From Mycobacterium helveticum (GTDB lineage: Bacteria; Actinomycetota; Actinomycetes; Mycobacteriales; Mycobacteriaceae): a stretch of DNA of 39,632 nt. Shown piece after piece: positions 30,458 to 39,632 of the stretch. Where the stretch lies: positions 1-39,632 of the forward strand of contig NZ_VMQU01000044.1 in assembly GCF_007714205.1 (NCBI RefSeq), in the 5' to 3' direction. Made by a program: the position numbers and the translations under genes. Position 1 is the stretch's first letter. Each line of letters begins with the position of its first letter. Below the pieces are notes generated by a model that worked only from the letters and a program-made list of their open reading frames with translations, searched no databases and was not told where the DNA came from.

Positions 30458-31531
30458 ATGAAAGACGCAAACGACCGGACGATCGCGCGGGATGGCCAGC
30501 TCATCGAACTCGGCGAGACGCCGGAATTCCCGATCGTCGTCAAGATCGTCGTGGGCAACGGCCCGATCAGCGCCATCGCCGCCACCCGCGACGGCTCGCA
30601 GCTGCTCGTGACCAATTACGCCGACCACAGCGTCTCCGTCATCGACGCCGCCACCTGCCGGGTCACCGGAACCATCGCCGGCCTGGGCGAGCCGTCGGCG
30701 ATCGCCGTCGGCGGCCGTGACTCCGGTCACGCGTACGTCCGCACCGCGACCGCGGCCTATGACGCCGTCGCGGTCCTCGACCTGGCCACCCGGGCCGTCG
30801 TCGCGTCGCATCCGCTGGCGTACAGCGTGAGCGACCTGGCGGTGAGCCCCGACGGCACGCAGGTCTACGCCGGCCGCAACGGCGCCGGCGTCGCGGACGT
30901 CGCCGTGCTGGACACGACGACGGGTGCGGTGGAAACGGTCGATCTCGGTGACGCGCCGGCAACCACCACGGAGTGCCTGCGGGTCAGCCCCGACGGCGCC
31001 CACCTCTACGTCGCCGCCGGCGGACGGCTGCTCGTGATCGAGACCGGCCCGCGGTCCGGGCCTGGTGATGCGCGCGTCCTCGGCTCCGTCGACATCGGCC
31101 TGCCGATCCGTGACGTCGCGCTCAGCCCCAACGGGGCGCTGGCCTACGTGCTCAGCAGCGCGCCGGAGGCCGGTGCCGTCATCGACGTCGTCGACACCCG
31201 GACCCGCAGGATTATCGGCACGCGCAAACTCGGTGAGGTCACGGGCGTCGTCACCGGTCTGACGCTCAGCGGCGACGGGTATCGCGCCTATCTGGTCAGC
31301 GCCGACAGCGTCACGGTGCTGTGCACGCTCACGCAGGACGTCGTGGGCACCGTCGACGTGGTGCACAAGCCGTCCTGCGTGGTGGAAAGCCCGGACGCCA
31401 CCCACCTCTACATCGCCGAGTACTCCGGCGCGGTCACCGTGGTGCCGGTCGCCTCGATCGTGGCGCTGGGGATCGAGTGCGCCGAGTGGGTCATACCGGA
31501 GCTGGTCGCCGACGTGCCCGCCCTCGTGTAA
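30458..31531 (+). CDS. Beta-propeller protein (YncE/YVTN-like), Rv1057-like
   Basis: 357 residues of repeated propeller blades, each with patterns such as ISAIAATRDGSQLLVTNYADHSVSVID, VSDLAVSPDGTQVYAGRNG and IRDVALSPNGALAYVLSS, about six to seven blades. No signal peptide is evident. Synteny (between Rv1056-like and fadD14) and fold point to Rv1057, a propeller protein reported to respond to envelope stress, although that protein is, as I recall, about 36 residues longer. The start ATG 30458 has AAGGCGG in front. A ligand or enzyme activity is not readable. Confidence 0.85.
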   Translation: MKDANDRTIARDGQLIELGETPEFPIVVKIVVGNGPISAIAATRDGSQLLVTNYADHSVSVIDAATCRVTGTIAGLGEPSAIAVGGRDSGHAYVRTATAAYDAVAVLDLATRAVVASHPLAYSVSDLAVSPDGTQVYAGRNGAGVADVAVLDTTTGAVETVDLGDAPATTTECLRVSPDGAHLYVAAGGRLLVIETGPRSGPGDARVLGSVDIGLPIRDVALSPNGALAYVLSSAPEAGAVIDVVDTRTRRIIGTRKLGEVTGVVTGLTLSGDGYRAYLVSADSVTVLCTLTQDVVGTVDVVHKPSCVVESPDATHLYIAEYSGAVTVVPVASIVALGIECAEWVIPELVADVPALV

Positions 31532-31636
31532 CGGGCTCCTGCGCAAGGCGGTTGTTCCGCCAACCCGTTTTCTCCCTGCACGTGCGCGGCGATACCATTC
31601 GGCGCACCGATACCGAGGGGTGAAGGCGGCACAGCG

Positions 31637-33268
<1,632 letters not shown>

Positions 33269-33274
33269 TTGCGC

Positions 33275-33330
33275 GAGCAGACGCAAAAGCCCCCAATTCG
33301 CCTGGCGAATAGGGGCTTTTGCGTCTGCTC
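33275..33330. terminator. Large perfect hairpin after fadD14
   Basis: A 19-bp inverted repeat (33275-33293 with 33312-33330; arm begins GAGCAGACGCAAAAGCCCC) encloses a second inner repeat ATTCGCC-T-GGCGAAT (33296-33310). It lies 6 bases after the fadD14 stop and ends 27 bases before the next gene. The arm has a T run on the outgoing plus side (GGGGCTTTTG). It acts as a terminator and looks like a mobile or repeated mycobacterial palindromic unit. Confidence 0.85.
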
Positions 33331-33344
33331 GGCGCCGGCGTCGT

Positions 33345-33350
33345 TACTGT
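33345..33350 (+). promoter_or_regulatory. Putative leaderless -10 box of the amidotransferase gene
   Basis: TACTGT fits TANNNT and ends 7 bases before ATG 33358. There is no Shine-Dalgarno. The hairpin directly upstream would keep fadD14 transcripts out. Confidence 0.45.
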
Positions 33351-33357
33351 CGAAAGC

Positions 33358-34224
33358 ATGTGTCGACTTTTTGGCCTGCACGCCGGTACGGACGTGTGTA
33401 CCGCGACTTTCTGGCTGCTCGACGCCCCGGACAACCTGTCCCGTCAGAGCCGAAGAAACCCCGACGGCACGGGCCTGGGCGTCTTCGACGAGCACGGCCG
33501 CCCGCAGCTGCGCAAGCAGCCGATGGCGGCCTGGGACGATGCCGCCTTCGCCACCGAAGCGCACGAGATGACCGGCACGACCTTCCTCGCCCACGTCCGC
33601 TACGCCACGACCGGCGCTCACACCGTGCCCAACACCCACCCGTTCCTGCAGGACGGGCGGCTCTTCGCGCACAACGGCGTGGTCGAGGGGCTCGACGCCG
33701 TCGACGAACGGCTGCGCGAGGCCGGGGTGAACGACCTGGTGCTCGGCCAGACCGATTCCGAGCGGGTCTTCGCCCTGATCACCGCCCGCATCCGCGACCA
33801 CGACGGCGACGTGACTGCGGGCCTGCTCGACGCCATGCGCTGGCTGGCGGACACCGTGCCGCTCTATGCCGTCAACGTGCTGCTGAGCACGGCCACACAG
33901 ATGTGGGCGCTGCGCTACCCGCAGACGCACACGCTCTACGTCCTGGACCGCCGCCACGACCGCGCCGACCGGGATTTCCACCTGCGGACCAACCGGATCC
34001 GTGCGTACTCGCGGCACCTGGGCGCCCGGTCCTCGGTGGTGTTCGCCTCCGAACGGATGGACGACGACCCGCGCTGGCGGCTGATGGAGCCCGGCGAGCT
34101 GATCCACGTCGACGCGGGCCTGCACATCAGCCGCAGCGTGGCGCTGCCCGGCCCGCCGCGCCACCAGCTCGCCGAGTCCGACCTGGACGAGCCGGTGCGA
34201 CAGGCGCAGCACGCACCGGCCTGA
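33358..34224 (+). CDS. Class II glutamine amidotransferase, Rv1061-like
   Basis: 288 residues. After Met the next residue is Cys2, the N-terminal nucleophile of class II amidotransferases (MCRLFG). RRNPDGTGLGVFDEHG, FLAHVRYATTGAHTVPNTHPF and RLFAHNGVVEG are all family signatures for binding glutamine. There is no second (synthase) domain, so the acceptor of the ammonia is unknown. Similar single-domain proteins act as hydrolases or in small-molecule biosynthesis. It precedes the patatin gene by 22 bases on the same strand, and the pair may be coexpressed. Confidence 0.88.
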   Translation: MCRLFGLHAGTDVCTATFWLLDAPDNLSRQSRRNPDGTGLGVFDEHGRPQLRKQPMAAWDDAAFATEAHEMTGTTFLAHVRYATTGAHTVPNTHPFLQDGRLFAHNGVVEGLDAVDERLREAGVNDLVLGQTDSERVFALITARIRDHDGDVTAGLLDAMRWLADTVPLYAVNVLLSTATQMWALRYPQTHTLYVLDRRHDRADRDFHLRTNRIRAYSRHLGARSSVVFASERMDDDPRWRLMEPGELIHVDAGLHISRSVALPGPPRHQLAESDLDEPVRQAQHAPA

Positions 34225-34246
34225 ACGCGGCCGTCTGGCAGAGTGC

Positions 34247-35122
34247 ATGGGCGTGGCAACCCGACGTGCGCTGGTACTGGCCGGTGGAGGAATAGCGGGA
34301 ATCGCCTGGGAGACCGGTGTTCTGCGCGGCATCGCCGACGAGTCGCCGGCCGCGGCGCGGCTGCTGCTGGACTCCGACGTGCTGGTCGGGACCTCGGCCG
34401 GTTCGGCGGTCGCCGCGCAGATCGGCGGCGGCAGCACGCTCGAGGAGCTGTTCGGCCGGCAGGTGGCCGAGTCGTCGGCCGAGATCGACTCCGGCGTCGA
34501 TGTCGACGACATCACCGGACTGTTCCTGGCCGCCCTGCGCGAGCCCTACGACGATTCGCAGGACCTGACCCGCCAGCGCATGCGGCGGATCGGCGCGGTC
34601 GCGCTGGCGGCCGACACCGTCGCCGGGCCGGTCCGGCGCCGGGTGATCGCCGAACGCCTCCCGTCACACGAGTGGCCCGGCCGCGCGCTGCGGATCACCG
34701 CGATCGACACCGCCGGCGGCGACCTCGTCGTCTTCGACCGGGACTCCGGCGTGGACCTGGTCGACGCGGTGGCGGCCAGCTGCGCGGTGCCGGGGGCGTG
34801 GCCGCCCGTGTGCATCGCAGGCCGGCGCTACATGGACGGCGGGGTGTCCAGCCCGGTGAACCTCGGGGTGGCCGGCGACTGCGACGAGGCGGTGGTCCTG
34901 GTGCCCACCGGGGTCGACGCGCCGTCACCGTTCGGCCCCGGGCCCGCCGCCGACGTCGCGGCGTTCGGCGGCACGGCGTTCGCCGTCTTCGCCGACGCGA
35001 ACTCGCTGTCCGCCTTCGGGCCCAACCCGCTCGACCCGCGGTGCCGCATCGCCTCCGCGATCGCCGGGCGCGAGCAGGGACGCCGGGAAGCCCCGGCGCT
35101 CGCGCGGTTCCTGGGTCTGTGA
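34247..35122 (+). CDS. Patatin-like phospholipase, Rv1062-like
   Basis: 291 residues. The oxyanion loop is LAGGGIAG (11-18), the nucleophile Ser50 is in VGTSAGSA and the catalytic Asp is in YMDGGVSS (Asp197), which makes the Ser-Asp dyad of patatin lipases. It should cleave acyl groups from lipids. No signal peptide, so it probably acts in the cytoplasm or at the inner membrane. It converges with the second patatin gene, 15 bases apart. Confidence 0.88.
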   Translation: MGVATRRALVLAGGGIAGIAWETGVLRGIADESPAAARLLLDSDVLVGTSAGSAVAAQIGGGSTLEELFGRQVAESSAEIDSGVDVDDITGLFLAALREPYDDSQDLTRQRMRRIGAVALAADTVAGPVRRRVIAERLPSHEWPGRALRITAIDTAGGDLVVFDRDSGVDLVDAVAASCAVPGAWPPVCIAGRRYMDGGVSSPVNLGVAGDCDEAVVLVPTGVDAPSPFGPGPAADVAAFGGTAFAVFADANSLSAFGPNPLDPRCRIASAIAGREQGRREAPALARFLGL

Positions 35123-35137
35123 CCCGGCGCGCGCCGG

Positions 35138-36193
35138 TCAGCCCTCGATTGCAGGCGGCGCGCCTGCGTCGGAGACCGTTTCGAAGGCGTCCAGCGCCCG
35201 GTCGGCCACCGCACGGCCGGCGGCGATCACCTCCTGCGCCCGGTGGAACTCCAGGCTGCGGCAGGTCGAGCGCGGAACCTCGATCAACAGATCGGGGGGG
35301 TAGGCCGCCAGGCTGTGGCGCGCCAGCGCCGACTGGGCGATGTCGATCGTCCGGTTCATCACCTCGAAGCTGCTCAGCCGCGGAACGTCGGGGTCTTCGG
35401 CGGGCTCGGGGAGCTCGCCGTCGGCCTCCGTCGGGGGCCGCTCGGCGTCGGGCCCCGCGCCGAACCTGCCCAGCACCGCACGGGCGGTCGGCCGGTCGAG
35501 CAGCGAGCGGGCGGCGGCGGTGTCGAGCAGCGCGGAGGTGCTGCGCACCATGCGGTTCAGCCACTCGGCGGTGGCGCCCGGCTCCGCGGCGCGGGTGGCG
35601 ATCACCTCGCTGCCGCTGAGGTTCACCGCAATGGTCAGCTCGGCGTTGACCGCCGAGAGGGGGGCGATCGGCAGCGGATCGAGGATGCCGCCGTCGGCCA
35701 GCAGCCGCCCGTCGAGCTCGTACGGGGCGATCACCCCGGGAATCGCGATGGACGCCCGGATCGCCTCGTCGAGGGGGCCGCCCTGAAACCACACCGACTT
35801 GCCGGCCAGCAGATCGGTCGCGACCGCGGTGTAGGGGATGGACAGTTGCTCGATGGCGACCGGGCCCAGGATGTCGCGCACCGCGTCCAGGATCTTGCCG
35901 GCCCGCAACACCCCCGCGGCACTGATGGACGGGTCCAGCAGCCGCAGGATCGTGCGCTGGGTCAACGACTTCGCCCAGTCGGCGAACTCGTCGAGGCGCC
36001 CGGCCGCCCGCAGGCCGCCGACCAGCGCGCCCATCGACGAGCCGGCGATTCCCACGATGTCGTAGCCGCGCGCCTCCAGCGCCTCGATCACCCCGATGTG
36101 GGCGTAGCCGCGGGCGCCGCCGCTGCCGAGGGACAGCGCCACCCGCGTCGGTGCGGATCGACGGGCGACCGGCGCGCCAGGTTCACCGGGCAT
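35138..36193 (-). CDS. Patatin-like phospholipase, Rv1063c-like
   Basis: 351 residues from ATG 36193. It has GSGGARGYAHIG (23-34), the nucleophile Ser53 in GSSMGALVGG, and Asp in RLLADGGILDP. It belongs to the RssA/YchK-like bacterial patatins. The C-terminal third is an extra helical region with an acidic segment (ERPPTEADGELPEPAEDPD). A start further upstream (36250) exists but lacks conserved residues. It is transcribed towards Rv1062, so the two lipases are not one operon. Confidence 0.88.
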   Translation of the reverse strand: MPGEPGAPVARRSAPTRVALSLGSGGARGYAHIGVIEALEARGYDIVGIAGSSMGALVGGLRAAGRLDEFADWAKSLTQRTILRLLDPSISAAGVLRAGKILDAVRDILGPVAIEQLSIPYTAVATDLLAGKSVWFQGGPLDEAIRASIAIPGVIAPYELDGRLLADGGILDPLPIAPLSAVNAELTIAVNLSGSEVIATRAAEPGATAEWLNRMVRSTSALLDTAAARSLLDRPTARAVLGRFGAGPDAERPPTEADGELPEPAEDPDVPRLSSFEVMNRTIDIAQSALARHSLAAYPPDLLIEVPRSTCRSLEFHRAQEVIAAGRAVADRALDAFETVSDAGAPPAIEG

Positions 36194-36251
36194 CCACTCA
36201 TTCTGCGCGGCGCAGCGGTCCCCGGCAGCCCGCGCGGCACTTTTGTGCACC

Positions 36252-36293
36252 GTGATCTCAACGACGTGATCTCAACGACGTGATCTCAACGAC
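36252..36293. repeat. Three tandem copies of a 14-bp repeat
   Basis: GTGATCTCAACGAC occurs three times without change, directly between lpqV and the second patatin gene and upstream of the latter's start. The repeat contains no known site I can name. Copy number may vary between strains. Confidence 0.9.
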
Positions 36294-36319
36294 GCCCCCA
36301 CAACCGGGCGGCCGCGGGC

Positions 36320-36775
36320 CTATCCGCATTCGTCGTTGGCGGCCGCCCGCGCGGCGACGATCACGGCGGCCTGCCGGGGCAGGCTCAGCCGCGCCCACGG
36401 CGCGTTCCAGGTGCCCGGGGTTCCCGACGGCGACGCCTGCACCATCGCCAGATACGACTCGACCCGTGATTCGCCGGTGTTCGGCTGGGCGTCCATCCAC
36501 ACCTTGGCGGCGTGACAGGCCTGGAAGTACTGCTCCTCGGTGGAATCGGCCGGGACATCCACGCGGGTCGTCACGCCGCCAGGGGACAGACCGATCGCGC
36601 CCGGCGGCGCCGGATCCGGGACGCCGGCGGTGCCCGACGGCCGCGCCGGCGACGGCGTGATCCGGCCGCCGCGGGCGCCGTGCGAGCAGCCCGCGAGCGC
36701 GGGCGAACAAGCCAGCACCCCGACCGCGACGACGACCGTGCCCCACCGCGGGAACCGACGACTGCAGCAGCGCAC
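36320..36775 (-). CDS. lpqV: Lipoprotein LpqV
   Basis: 151 residues. An N-terminal signal with basic RR, a hydrophobic core VVVAVGVLACS and a lipobox LAGC (Cys30) mark a lipoprotein, which is anchored to the outer face of the membrane. The conserved domain begins around GVTTRVDVPADSTEEQYFQACHAAKVWMDAQP and ends RQAAVIVAARAAANDECG. I recognise this as LpqV of mycobacteria; the function is unknown. In M. tuberculosis the gene is Rv1064c, in the same place next to Rv1063c and Rv1065. Confidence 0.88.
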   Translation of the reverse strand: MRCCSRRFPRWGTVVVAVGVLACSPALAGCSHGARGGRITPSPARPSGTAGVPDPAPPGAIGLSPGGVTTRVDVPADSTEEQYFQACHAAKVWMDAQPNTGESRVESYLAMVQASPSGTPGTWNAPWARLSLPRQAAVIVAARAAANDECG

Positions 36776-36890
36776 GATGCCAATCTATGCAACACTGGCG
36801 GCCGTGATGGCGAACTTCGGATTCTGCGGGTGTTGTCGGCCGTAACACCGCGCCGAGCACCCCGTCCGTTTTCGCCTCTGGAGTTCCTCG

Positions 36891-37451
36891 ATGTCCCTGC
36901 CCCTCACCGCTCGTGCCGGCCTGCGCGCACGCAGCCTCTCGTCGCCGTCGTCCGGGCCGACGCGGCTGCGGGTGCCCGATCTCCTCTACGCCACCGACCG
37001 GGCCGCCGACGACGTGCTCAGCGGACGCTGCGACCACCTGCTGCCCGCCGGCGGCATCCCGGCGTCGCGGCGCTGGTTCACCCGCATCCACGGCGACGAC
37101 GAACTCGACATCTGGCTGATCAGCTGGGTGCCCGGCCACGCCACCGAACTGCACGACCACGGCGGGTCGCTGGGGGCGCTGACCGTGTTGTCCGGGGCGC
37201 TCAACGAATTCCGTTGGGACGGAAGGCGGTTGCGGCGCCGTCGGCTCGACGCCGGGGATCAGGCCGGGTTTCCGCTGGGCTGGGTGCACGACGTGGTGTG
37301 GGCGGGCGGCGGCGAAAGCCCGGCCCGGCCGGCGCTGAGTGTGCATGCCTACTCGCCGCCGCTGACCGCGATGTCGTACTACGAGGTCACCGACACCGAC
37401 ACGGTGCGCCGCAACCGCACCGAACTGACCGCCCACCCGGAAGGGCCGTGA
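36891..37451 (+). CDS. Cysteine-dioxygenase-like cupin, Rv1065-like
   Basis: 186 residues. The cupin iron ligands appear as His88 and His90 in ELHDHGGSLGALTVL and His133 in GWVHDV. The pattern fits the cysteine dioxygenase type I family, which oxidises a thiol to a sulfinate. The cognate thiol here is not known. The start ATG 36891 has GGAG 8 bases in front. Its stop overlaps the rhodanese start by one base (TGATG), so a sulfur-related pair is likely. Confidence 0.85.
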   Translation: MSLPLTARAGLRARSLSSPSSGPTRLRVPDLLYATDRAADDVLSGRCDHLLPAGGIPASRRWFTRIHGDDELDIWLISWVPGHATELHDHGGSLGALTVLSGALNEFRWDGRRLRRRRLDAGDQAGFPLGWVHDVVWAGGGESPARPALSVHAYSPPLTAMSYYEVTDTDTVRRNRTELTAHPEGP

Positions 37452-37879
37452 TGAGCCGCATCGACGTCGTCGTCCGATCCGCCCGGCGCCGCTACCGCCG
37501 GCTTGCCGCCCCCGAGGTGCCCGACGCGCTGCGGCGCGGGGCGGTGCTCGTCGACATCCGGCCGCAGCAGCAGCGATACCGCGAGGGTGAGCTGCCCGGC
37601 GCGCTGGTCGTCGAACGCAACGTCCTGGAATGGCGTTGCGATCCGACCAGCGACGCCAGGCTGCCGGAGGCCGTCGGCGACGATGTCGAATGGGTGATCG
37701 TGTGCTCGCAGGGTTACACCTCGAGCCTGGCGGCGGCCGCGCTGCTGGACATCGGTCTGCACCGGGCCACCGACGTCGTCGGCGGCTACCGGGCGCTGGC
37801 GGATTCCGGGGTGCTGGGCCGGCTGCCCGGCGGTTGGGCGGCGCGGGCCGACGCCGGCCTCGCGCGCCGCTGGATCTAG
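37451..37879 (+). CDS. Rhodanese-like sulfurtransferase, Rv1066-like
   Basis: 142 residues. The rhodanese fold is seen in VLVDIRPQQQRYREGELPGALVVERNVLEW and the active-site loop VCSQGYTSSLAAAAL with Cys85. It should carry a persulfide and pass sulfur to an acceptor such as a thiol or cyanide. Being directly after a cysteine-dioxygenase-like gene, it may handle sulfur released from thiol oxidation. It converges with the Rv1069c-like gene, overlapping by four bases. Confidence 0.87.
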   Translation: MSRIDVVVRSARRRYRRLAAPEVPDALRRGAVLVDIRPQQQRYREGELPGALVVERNVLEWRCDPTSDARLPEAVGDDVEWVIVCSQGYTSSLAAAALLDIGLHRATDVVGGYRALADSGVLGRLPGGWAARADAGLARRWI

Positions 37880-39450
37880 TCGCTGGAGTGCAGCAGCGGC
37901 CGCAGCCGGTCGGTCTTGGCCGGCGTCCAGCCGGGCGGCGACAGGACGGCGGCCCAGCCGTTGGCGACGTCGGCGGCGTACCGGTGGCCATGTCCCTCCG
38001 GCACGTCCAGGGCGACCGCCATGTCCGCGGTGACCTGAAGGAACGTCACCACCGGAATCCAGCGCGTCTGCGGCAGCACGTCGTAGCCCCGCTTCTCCTT
38101 CAGCCAGTCCGGTTCCTTGAACAGCAGGCTCGGCGTCCACCAGGCGATCGGGTCCGACGCGTGCTGAAGGTAGACCACCCGCGGGACGTCCCACGGGGCG
38201 TCCGGGCGGGCGAAGTTGCTCGCACGGGCGACGAACCGGACGTTCTTGCCGTCGTGGTAGATCGGCAGCCACTCGGGCGAGCCGGCGTCGCGGGTGGCGG
38301 TCAGGTCCGTCCAGATGGTGTTGTTGAACGTCGGTCCGCTAAACAGCGCTCCGTCGGTGCGGGCCAGGACGTTGTTGAGGCTCATGAACGGCGCCTCGGC
38401 GCCGAACGACCCCAGGCTCTCGCCGAACACCACGAGCTTGGGGCGATGCCCCTCGGGCATCAGCCGGATCAGCCTGTCGACGGCCTCGAAGAGGGCCTGA
38501 CCGGCGTGCCGGGCGTTCTCCTTGTCCACCAGGAACGACAGCCAGCTCGGCAGAAACGAGTACTGCATGCTCACGACCGCGGTGTTGCCGTCGTACATGT
38601 ACTCCAGTGCCGAGGCCTCGGCCTCGTTGATCCAGCCGGTGCCGGTGGTGGTCCCCACCGCGACGACGGCGCGCTGCAGCCCGCCCATGCGCTGCAGCTC
38701 CCGGGCCGCCAGCTCGGCGGTCGCGGTGATGCCGTCGGCGGAGTTCAGGCCGGCGTAGGCCCGGATCGGCTCGGTGGCCGGCACCCCGTTGAACTCGGTG
38801 AGCTGCCCGACGGTCGGGCCGCCCTCGACGAAGATGCGGCCCTCCCGGCCCAGCGAGTCCCAGGACGCCAGCGACCCCGGGCCACCCGAGCGCAGCGGGC
38901 TCCTCGGCGGGGAGGTGTCGGGGTTCATCTCGTTGTTGGCCGACGCGAAGGTGTTGTTCATGGTGCGCATCGCGAACTTGAGCACGACCCCGTTGAGCAG
39001 CATGATCGTCAGCACCGCGAGGGCGACCACCACGATGGTGGCCGAAAGCCGGAACGGTGCCACCCGGTCAACCCGATCGACCAGGAAGCTGACCAGCCGG
39101 CGGGTGGACTGCCCGATCTCGACCAGCGTGAACAGCACCACGAGCGACAGCCCCGCGGCCACCGGGTAGTCGTACCACTGCAGGTGCGCAACCCCCATCA
39201 GGTCGCGCACGTCGTCTTGCCAGACGTGAAAGCGGATCGCCATGATCACCATGCCGACCGCCCCGATCGGTATCAGCATCATCCAGGCCCACCGCGGTGC
39301 CGGCGGGCTGGAGTCCCGGTCGCGCATGTAGCGGACCAGCCAGACCGCGAAGACGCCGATGCCATAGCCGATGCCGCCGGAGATCCCGCTGACCAGACCC
39401 TGGAACAGCGCGCCGCGGGGCAGCAGTGACGGCGTCATCGAGAACCACAC
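37876..39450 (-). CDS. Membrane alpha/beta-hydrolase, Rv1069c-like (5' end uncertain)
   Basis: From GTG 39450 the protein has 524 residues. The first part has several membrane spans (SMTPSLLPRGALFQGLVSG... YGIGVFAVWLVRYM, then SLVVLFTLVEIG and TIVVVALAVLTIMLLNGVVL), and the second is a soluble alpha/beta-hydrolase domain whose nucleophile is Ser in VVFGESLGSFGAEA. The relative in M. tuberculosis is, as I recall, 587 residues. Upstream of GTG 39450 the frame continues for 39 codons (WWLRHYTFTGTTAGLIFVW reads like the start of the first span) but contains no ATG, GTG or TTG before a TAA at 39568-39570. The real start is therefore unclear, and the gene may be 5'-damaged. No PE_PGRS gene is present between it and Rv1066, unlike in M. 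tuberculosis. Confidence 0.82.
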   Translation of the reverse strand: MWFSMTPSLLPRGALFQGLVSGISGGIGYGIGVFAVWLVRYMRDRDSSPPAPRWAWMMLIPIGAVGMVIMAIRFHVWQDDVRDLMGVAHLQWYDYPVAAGLSLVVLFTLVEIGQSTRRLVSFLVDRVDRVAPFRLSATIVVVALAVLTIMLLNGVVLKFAMRTMNNTFASANNEMNPDTSPPRSPLRSGGPGSLASWDSLGREGRIFVEGGPTVGQLTEFNGVPATEPIRAYAGLNSADGITATAELAARELQRMGGLQRAVVAVGTTTGTGWINEAEASALEYMYDGNTAVVSMQYSFLPSWLSFLVDKENARHAGQALFEAVDRLIRLMPEGHRPKLVVFGESLGSFGAEAPFMSLNNVLARTDGALFSGPTFNNTIWTDLTATRDAGSPEWLPIYHDGKNVRFVARASNFARPDAPWDVPRVVYLQHASDPIAWWTPSLLFKEPDWLKEKRGYDVLPQTRWIPVVTFLQVTADMAVALDVPEGHGHRYAADVANGWAAVLSPPGWTPAKTDRLRPLLHSSD

Positions 39451-39557
39451 GAAGATAAGGCCGGCGGTGGTGCCGGTGAAGGTGTAGTGGCGCAGCCACC
39501 ACTGCCTGCCGGCCGGGCGGCGCCGGCCCGCGCGCCCCGCCTCCGGCGGGTAGGCAA

Positions 39558-39590
39558 CCCTGCGGGATTAGGCTTCCGGGCCCCGCAGGG
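39558..39590. repeat. Inverted repeat upstream of the membrane hydrolase
   Basis: CCCTGCGGG (39558-39566) pairs with CCCGCAGGG (39582-39590), 15-nt loop. It spans the TAA that closes the frame of the membrane hydrolase. It could be a terminator of a gene beyond the window or an operator. Confidence 0.5.
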
Positions 39591-39632
39591 CCAGTGTCTT
39601 ATAAACAAAAGACGCTGCCGACGATATGGAGT

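Noticed and set aside
33275..33330. Riboswitch or attenuator for the amidotransferase gene
   Set aside because: The structure is a simple symmetrical hairpin without a conserved aptamer, and the next gene has its own -10 box after it.

Overview
The window comes from the chromosome of a slow-growing Mycobacterium. It is GC-rich, carries PE, PPE and ESX (WXG100) genes, and its two ends are collinear, as far as I recall, with two stretches of the M. tuberculosis H37Rv map: esxI-esxJ-PPE15-PE8-tRNA-Leu (Rv1037c-Rv1040c) on the left, and Rv1056 to Rv1069c (Rv1057, fadD14, Rv1061-Rv1063c, lpqV, Rv1065, Rv1066) on the right. The species cannot be fixed from sequence reading alone. A member of the M. 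avium complex or a relative is plausible.

Left end (1-4310). A minus-strand ESX-5-type cassette runs PE8 > PPE15 > esxJ > esxI and ends in a strong hairpin. Beyond it lie a PPE C-terminal remnant and a second, nearly identical esxJ copy cut by the window edge, so the cassette was duplicated and the second PPE decayed. Upstream of PE8 is a tRNA with a UAA (Leu) anticodon but a short variable loop.

Accessory block (4.3-28.3 kb), between the tRNA and the conserved right end. It contains: a decayed IS21-type transposase; a methyltransferase; a membrane coiled-coil protein; a P450 with an unusual I-helix; two small secreted proteins (chitin-binding-like and DUF732); a P450 remnant; a RES/Xre toxin-antitoxin pair; a divergent catabolic cluster (split transketolase, SDR and epoxide hydrolase on minus; alpha/beta-hydrolase, cupin dioxygenase and P450 on plus); a ClC exchanger; a glycine-betaine demethylation operon (dimethylglycine oxidase, sarcosine-oxidase-like enzyme, Rieske oxygenase, IclR regulator) with tandem palindromes upstream; a membrane protein; an IS605-type element whose tnpA and tnpB have both lost their 5' ends; and a frameshifted phytase-like esterase. 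In M. tuberculosis the equivalent interval is, as I recall, also variable and contains integrase fragments, so this looks like a tRNA-linked insertion hotspot.

Right end (28.3-39.6 kb). Dienelactone hydrolase, two small conserved proteins (DUF6295, DUF427), a beta-propeller protein, FadD14, a large perfect hairpin, a class II glutamine amidotransferase, two convergent patatin lipases, LpqV, a cysteine-dioxygenase-like cupin, a rhodanese and a membrane alpha/beta-hydrolase whose N-terminal start is unclear.

How the genes work together. The betaine operon has the enzymes to strip methyl groups from glycine betaine stepwise to glycine. The transketolase/SDR/P450/cupin/hydrolase cluster looks like one catabolic pathway for an unidentified oxygenated substrate. 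The PE8-PPE15 pair and the Esx pair are expected ESX-5 substrates.
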